DNA from: Oscillibacter sp.
GTDB lineage: Bacteria; Bacillota; Clostridia; Oscillospirales; Oscillospiraceae
Length of the DNA stretch: 15,393 bases
Direction: 5' to 3'
NCBI GenBank assembly: GCA_020025475.1
Contig: JAHHSA010000037.1
Location: 1-15,393 of the forward strand
The translations under genes were made by a program, and so were the position numbers. The notes beneath the pieces are model-generated. The model was not told where the DNA came from and made no database searches. It saw only the letters and a program-made list of their open reading frames with translations. Positions 12,904 to 15,393 of the stretch are shown here, piece by piece; position 1 is the stretch's first letter; each line of letters opens with the position of its first letter.

Positions 12904-14187
12904 TTAAGCGCCCTGCTTGGAAGCGAGGTGCTTTTGCAGCCAGTCCTTGCCGTCCACGAAGCGGGAGACGATGTAGGTCACCACGTAGTCGCCGGAGGCA
13001 TTGATCATGGTTGCAGGGGGGTCCACCAGATTGCCGATCGTGATCAGAATGGGGAAGGCAATCTCCATTTGGGTGGGGAAGAAAATGGAGCAGATGATAT
13101 ACTCGCCGATGTAGCCGCCGCCGGGGATGCCGGACATACCAACGGAGGAGAGAACGGCCACCAGGATGATGGGGATTAGCTTGCTGAAGCTGAGATCCAG
13201 ACCAAACACACCAAACACAAAGGCAATCTTCAGCACGCAGGAGAAGCAGGAGCCGTCCATGTGCATGGTAGCACCCAGAGGCAGCACGATGTCGGTAACG
13301 TCCTTGGAGACACCGGTGTCCGCGGCTTCTTCCATGTTGGTGGGGATGGTGGCTACAGAAGAACAGGTGCCCAGTGATACAATGGTAGGTTTAGCAATGT
13401 GCTGGACCATAGTCTTGACACCATCTTTGCCGCCGCCAAACCAGGCGAACAGAGGGAAGGCTGTAAAGATATAGATGAAGCAGAGGGGATAGTAGACAGC
13501 CAGAGCACGGCCGTAGTTGCCGATGACCTCAGAGCCATAGGTGGCCACCAGATCGGCAAAGAAACCGAAGAAGGCGATGGGAGCGTAGTAGGTAATGATC
13601 TTCACAAACTTCAGCATTACATTGGTCAGATCTTCCAGGAACTTGCCCACGGGGGTGTCTTTGCCGCCGTTCAGATTCACGGCGAAGCCAAACAGCAGAG
13701 AGAAGACGATCAGGGGAAGCATGGCTTTCCGACTCAGCAGGCCCACGAAATCGGGTGCGGTAAAGAAGTTTACGATCATATCAGGGATGGAGGCGTACTC
13801 CCCAATTTCGCCGGCAGTCAGACTCTCCCATGGAACCAGAACAGGAGGGAAGACCTTCATCAGAAGAAACATGATGAGGGCGGCAATGGCGCCGGTTACC
13901 ACAAAGGTGCCGATGGTAACGCCCATGATCTTGCCGGCACGCTTCCGGCTTTCCATGTTGGCCACTGAACTGGAGATGGACGCGAAAACCATGGGGACCA
14001 CAACGCAGAACATCATATTGATGAACAGAGTGCCCAGAGGCTTCAGAACGGTTGCACCTGCGCCGATGATATTGCCCTCCGCGTCTCGGACGGTGGGGAA
14101 GATCCAGCCTACAATGGCACCCAGAATCATCGAGCCCAGCATAATGCCCAGGAACAGGTAGTTCCGGGCGACAGATTTCTTTTCCAT
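12904..14187 (-). CDS. Dicarboxylate/amino acid:cation symporter (DAACS) family transporter
   Basis: A 427-residue polytopic membrane protein of the glutamate-transporter fold (SDF/DAACS), which couples cation entry to amino acid or dicarboxylate uptake. Hairpin HP1 is seen as G-T-C-S-S-V-A-T-I-P, TM7 as M-H309-M-D311-G-S, HP2 as M-S-G-I-P-G-G-G, and TM8 as D389-P-P-A392-T393-M-I-N396-A-S-G-D400. The arginine that in GltPh and relatives pairs with the side-chain carboxylate (R397) is Ala392 here, so glutamate or aspartate is an unlikely substrate. A neutral amino acid is more likely. The usual N in N-M-D-G-T is H309. Start ATG 14187 is 5 nt after AGGAGG. It is 36 nt downstream of dapF with no terminator between, so cotranscribed. 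Confidence 0.92.
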   Translation of the reverse strand: MEKKSVARNYLFLGIMLGSMILGAIVGWIFPTVRDAEGNIIGAGATVLKPLGTLFINMMFCVVVPMVFASISSSVANMESRKRAGKIMGVTIGTFVVTGAIAALIMFLLMKVFPPVLVPWESLTAGEIGEYASIPDMIVNFFTAPDFVGLLSRKAMLPLIVFSLLFGFAVNLNGGKDTPVGKFLEDLTNVMLKFVKIITYYAPIAFFGFFADLVATYGSEVIGNYGRALAVYYPLCFIYIFTAFPLFAWFGGGKDGVKTMVQHIAKPTIVSLGTCSSVATIPTNMEEAADTGVSKDVTDIVLPLGATMHMDGSCFSCVLKIAFVFGVFGLDLSFSKLIPIILVAVLSSVGMSGIPGGGYIGEYIICSIFFPTQMEIAFPILITIGNLVDPPATMINASGDYVVTYIVSRFVDGKDWLQKHLASKQGA

Positions 14188-14223
14188 AAGTTCCTCCTAA
14201 TACATAAATAATGGATGCATAAA

Positions 14224-15063
14224 TTAAAGTGTCAGGTCTTCGTCAGTGACAACGCCTTGGCAGACTATGTTGGTTGGACCGGTGAGATACAGGTTCCGGA
14301 TGCGGGAGCCTTCCAGCTCCACATCGATCATGAGCAGACCGCCCGGGTTGTGGACCTGGACGTGTTTACCACTGACCTTGCCCTGCAATGTCAAAACAGC
14401 CACCACAGAACCGGTGCCGCTGCCGCAGGCATAGGTAAAGTCCTCCACACCACGCTCAAAGGTACGCTCAAGGACTTCATCTTCTCCGATGATTTCAAAG
14501 AAGTTCACGTTGGCGCCTTTGTGCAGTGTCTCGTGGGACCGCATGGCACGCCCAAGCTCCCGGAGCTCATGGAGATCGGCGTCTTTGAGACCGTCGTAGG
14601 GAACCACTGCGTGGGGGAGTCCGGGATTGCCCAACTCCACATAGGAGGCAGGATAGCTGATGCCGTTTATCGGCAGGGGATGGTCCAGCTCCATGATGGT
14701 AGGATCGTTGAGGCGGATGCGGTACTGCCGCTGGTTGATCCGTTGACCGGTCACAAGGCCGGCGGTGGTTTCTACGCGCTGGGTCTCACCCGCCAGACCC
14801 TGTTCGTAGCCGTAGCGGCAGATGCACCGTGCGCCGTTACCGCACATTTCGCCCATGCTGCCGTCGGAATTAAAAAAGAGCATTTTATAGTCGCCGCCAT
14901 CTGTGGGGGTGTCCACCACCATCAGCCCGTCGGCACCGATGGAGAGATGCCTCTCACAGAGGAGACGAGCAAGGCTGGGGAACTGTTCCCGGGGGAGATG
15001 CTCTTCCATATTATTGAGAATGATGAAGTCGTTGCCTGCACCATTCATCTTCCAGAATTTCAA
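14224..15063 (-). CDS. dapF: Diaminopimelate epimerase
   Basis: A 279-residue PLP-independent epimerase that converts LL- to meso-diaminopimelate, the last step before lysine and the crosslinking residue of meso-DAP peptidoglycan. The two catalytic cysteines are present: C74 in M-C-G-N-G-A-R-C and C213 in A-C-G-S-G-T-G. N-terminal K-F-W-K-M-N-G-A-G-N-D-F-I is typical. The start is TTG at 15063, with AGGAAGGA ~9 nt upstream; starting at the following ATG would remove conserved K-F-W-K. The frame beyond 15063 covers the promoter and is not coding. It is the first gene of a two-gene operon with the DAACS transporter. No other dap genes are in the window. Confidence 0.95.
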   Translation of the reverse strand: MKFWKMNGAGNDFIILNNMEEHLPREQFPSLARLLCERHLSIGADGLMVVDTPTDGGDYKMLFFNSDGSMGEMCGNGARCICRYGYEQGLAGETQRVETTAGLVTGQRINQRQYRIRLNDPTIMELDHPLPINGISYPASYVELGNPGLPHAVVPYDGLKDADLHELRELGRAMRSHETLHKGANVNFFEIIGEDEVLERTFERGVEDFTYACGSGTGSVVAVLTLQGKVSGKHVQVHNPGGLLMIDVELEGSRIRNLYLTGPTNIVCQGVVTDEDLTL

Positions 15064-15082
15064 TGAGTCACGTCCTTCCTGT

Positions 15083-15105
15083 GTGCTATGGTTATTATAT
15101 AGCAC
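15083..15105. promoter_or_regulatory. Operator-like inverted repeat over the dapF -10 region
   Basis: GTGCTAT (15083-15089) and ATAGCAC (15099-15105) are perfect 7-bp arms with a 9-nt spacer. The element covers the -10 box and the predicted start point of dapF. This is where a repressor could block open-complex formation. No regulator is identified. Confidence 0.45.
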
Positions 15106-15122
15106 TGAATAAGAAAGAACAA
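15094..15122 (-). promoter_or_regulatory. Promoter of the dapF-symporter operon
   Basis: On the minus strand TTGTTC (15117-15122), a 17-nt spacer and TATAAT (15094-15099). The start near 15087 gives a ~24-nt leader to the TTG codon. Confidence 0.75.
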
Positions 15123-15252
15123 CGGATATGGTGCTAAAAACATTGCAAATCGTGTTGCTGAAAAGTAACGTGCAGTGTTTCAAGCTTAGTGAAAGGTAGA
15201 TATCTGTACTCAACTGATGGAAAAGCCTTTTTCTGCAAAGCGGATATCTATA

Positions 15253-15268
15253 ATGTATGACCATACAT
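15253..15268. repeat. Perfect 16-bp operator-like palindrome
   Basis: ATGTATG (15253-15259), AC, CATACAT (15262-15268). A TATAAT on the plus strand (15249-15254) overlaps its left edge, but no good -35 box accompanies it. It lies about 80 bases before the strong plus-strand promoter at 15344. The site size suits a dimeric regulator, but none is known here. Confidence 0.35.
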
Positions 15269-15343
15269 GACGGGAAAGAAGCTGCGATATAAGCCGGATT
15301 GATACCAGATATTCAAAAAAATGAAAAACTTTGTCGATACCTG

Positions 15344-15372
15344 TTGACAAACCGCGGAGAATGGAGTATTCT
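15344..15372 (+). promoter_or_regulatory. Strong promoter reading out of the window
   Basis: A perfect TTGACA (15344-15349), a 17-nt spacer and TATTCT (15367-15372) on the plus strand. The start near 15379 would serve a gene or RNA beyond 15393. TTGTC (15331-15335) and GACAA (15346-15350) form a small inverted repeat across the -35 box. Confidence 0.72.
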
Positions 15373-15393
15373 AACGAAGCTGTCTGCGAGAGC

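Noticed and set aside
12700..13968. Plus-strand frames opposite the symporter
   Set aside because: Antisense shadows of a well-supported membrane transporter; no family resemblance.
14215..15066. 283-codon plus-strand frame opposite dapF
   Set aside because: Antisense to DapF with both catalytic cysteines; no start signals of its own.
15064..15264. N-terminal extension of DapF
   Set aside because: It would translate the promoter and leader; the family N-terminus begins exactly at TTG 15063.
15257..15292. 11-codon frame starting at ATG in the palindrome region
   Set aside because: No ribosome binding site and too short to support; the ATG is part of the palindrome.

Overview
The window looks like chromosome of a Gram-positive, strictly anaerobic-type Clostridia bacterium. 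It best fits the Oscillospiraceae (Flavonifractor, Intestinimonas or Oscillibacter-like), judged by gene families and a moderately high GC content estimated by eye. Supporting markers are an L27 with the Firmicutes N-terminal extension beside its Prp protease, an Obg with a C-terminal OCT domain, TmcAL next to ackA, and a selenium-associated yedF cluster. No phage, insertion sequence, CRISPR array, tRNA or rRNA was seen. This is mostly core chromosome, so most of the interest is in small or atypical genes.

Region 1 (1-650): a 66-residue unrecognised membrane protein on the minus strand with near-consensus promoter and ribosome binding site, then an intergenic stretch that holds the yedF promoter and a GC-rich, possibly structured segment. 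Region 2 (650-3874): a tightly packed plus-strand cluster of yedF, a class V aminotransferase (cysteine desulfurase family), a DUF3343 putative Se/S carrier, a 57-residue four-cysteine DUF6472 protein with a TTG start, and a Nudix hydrolase. A separate unrecognised 122-residue protein follows. The first genes look like a selenium/sulfur trafficking module: a desulfurase or selenocysteine lyase could mobilise S or Se, and the small CPxP and cysteine proteins could carry it. No selD is present here.

Region 3 (3902-5956): a tandem-OB single-stranded-DNA-binding-like protein (minus) divergent from an Mbeg1-like alpha/beta hydrolase (plus). Region 4 (6057-8586): minus-strand ribosome block, promoter - L21 leader - rplU - prp - rpmA - terminator, followed by obg. 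Prp is the protease that trims the L27 N-terminus. Region 5 (8829-12548): ackA (minus) divergent from tmcAL (plus), which is followed by a DUF3298-type lipoprotein. AckA interconverts acetate and acetyl phosphate, while TmcAL uses acetate to acetylate tRNA.

Region 6 (12859-15122): dapF followed by a dicarboxylate/amino-acid:cation symporter-family transporter, apparently one operon read from a promoter that overlaps an inverted repeat. The transporter lacks the arginine that normally reads the side-chain carboxylate. The last 250 bases hold inverted repeats and a strong plus-strand promoter for a gene beyond the window. Sizeable stretches with no recognised gene are 235-649, 8600-8828, 12549-12858 and 15123-15393.
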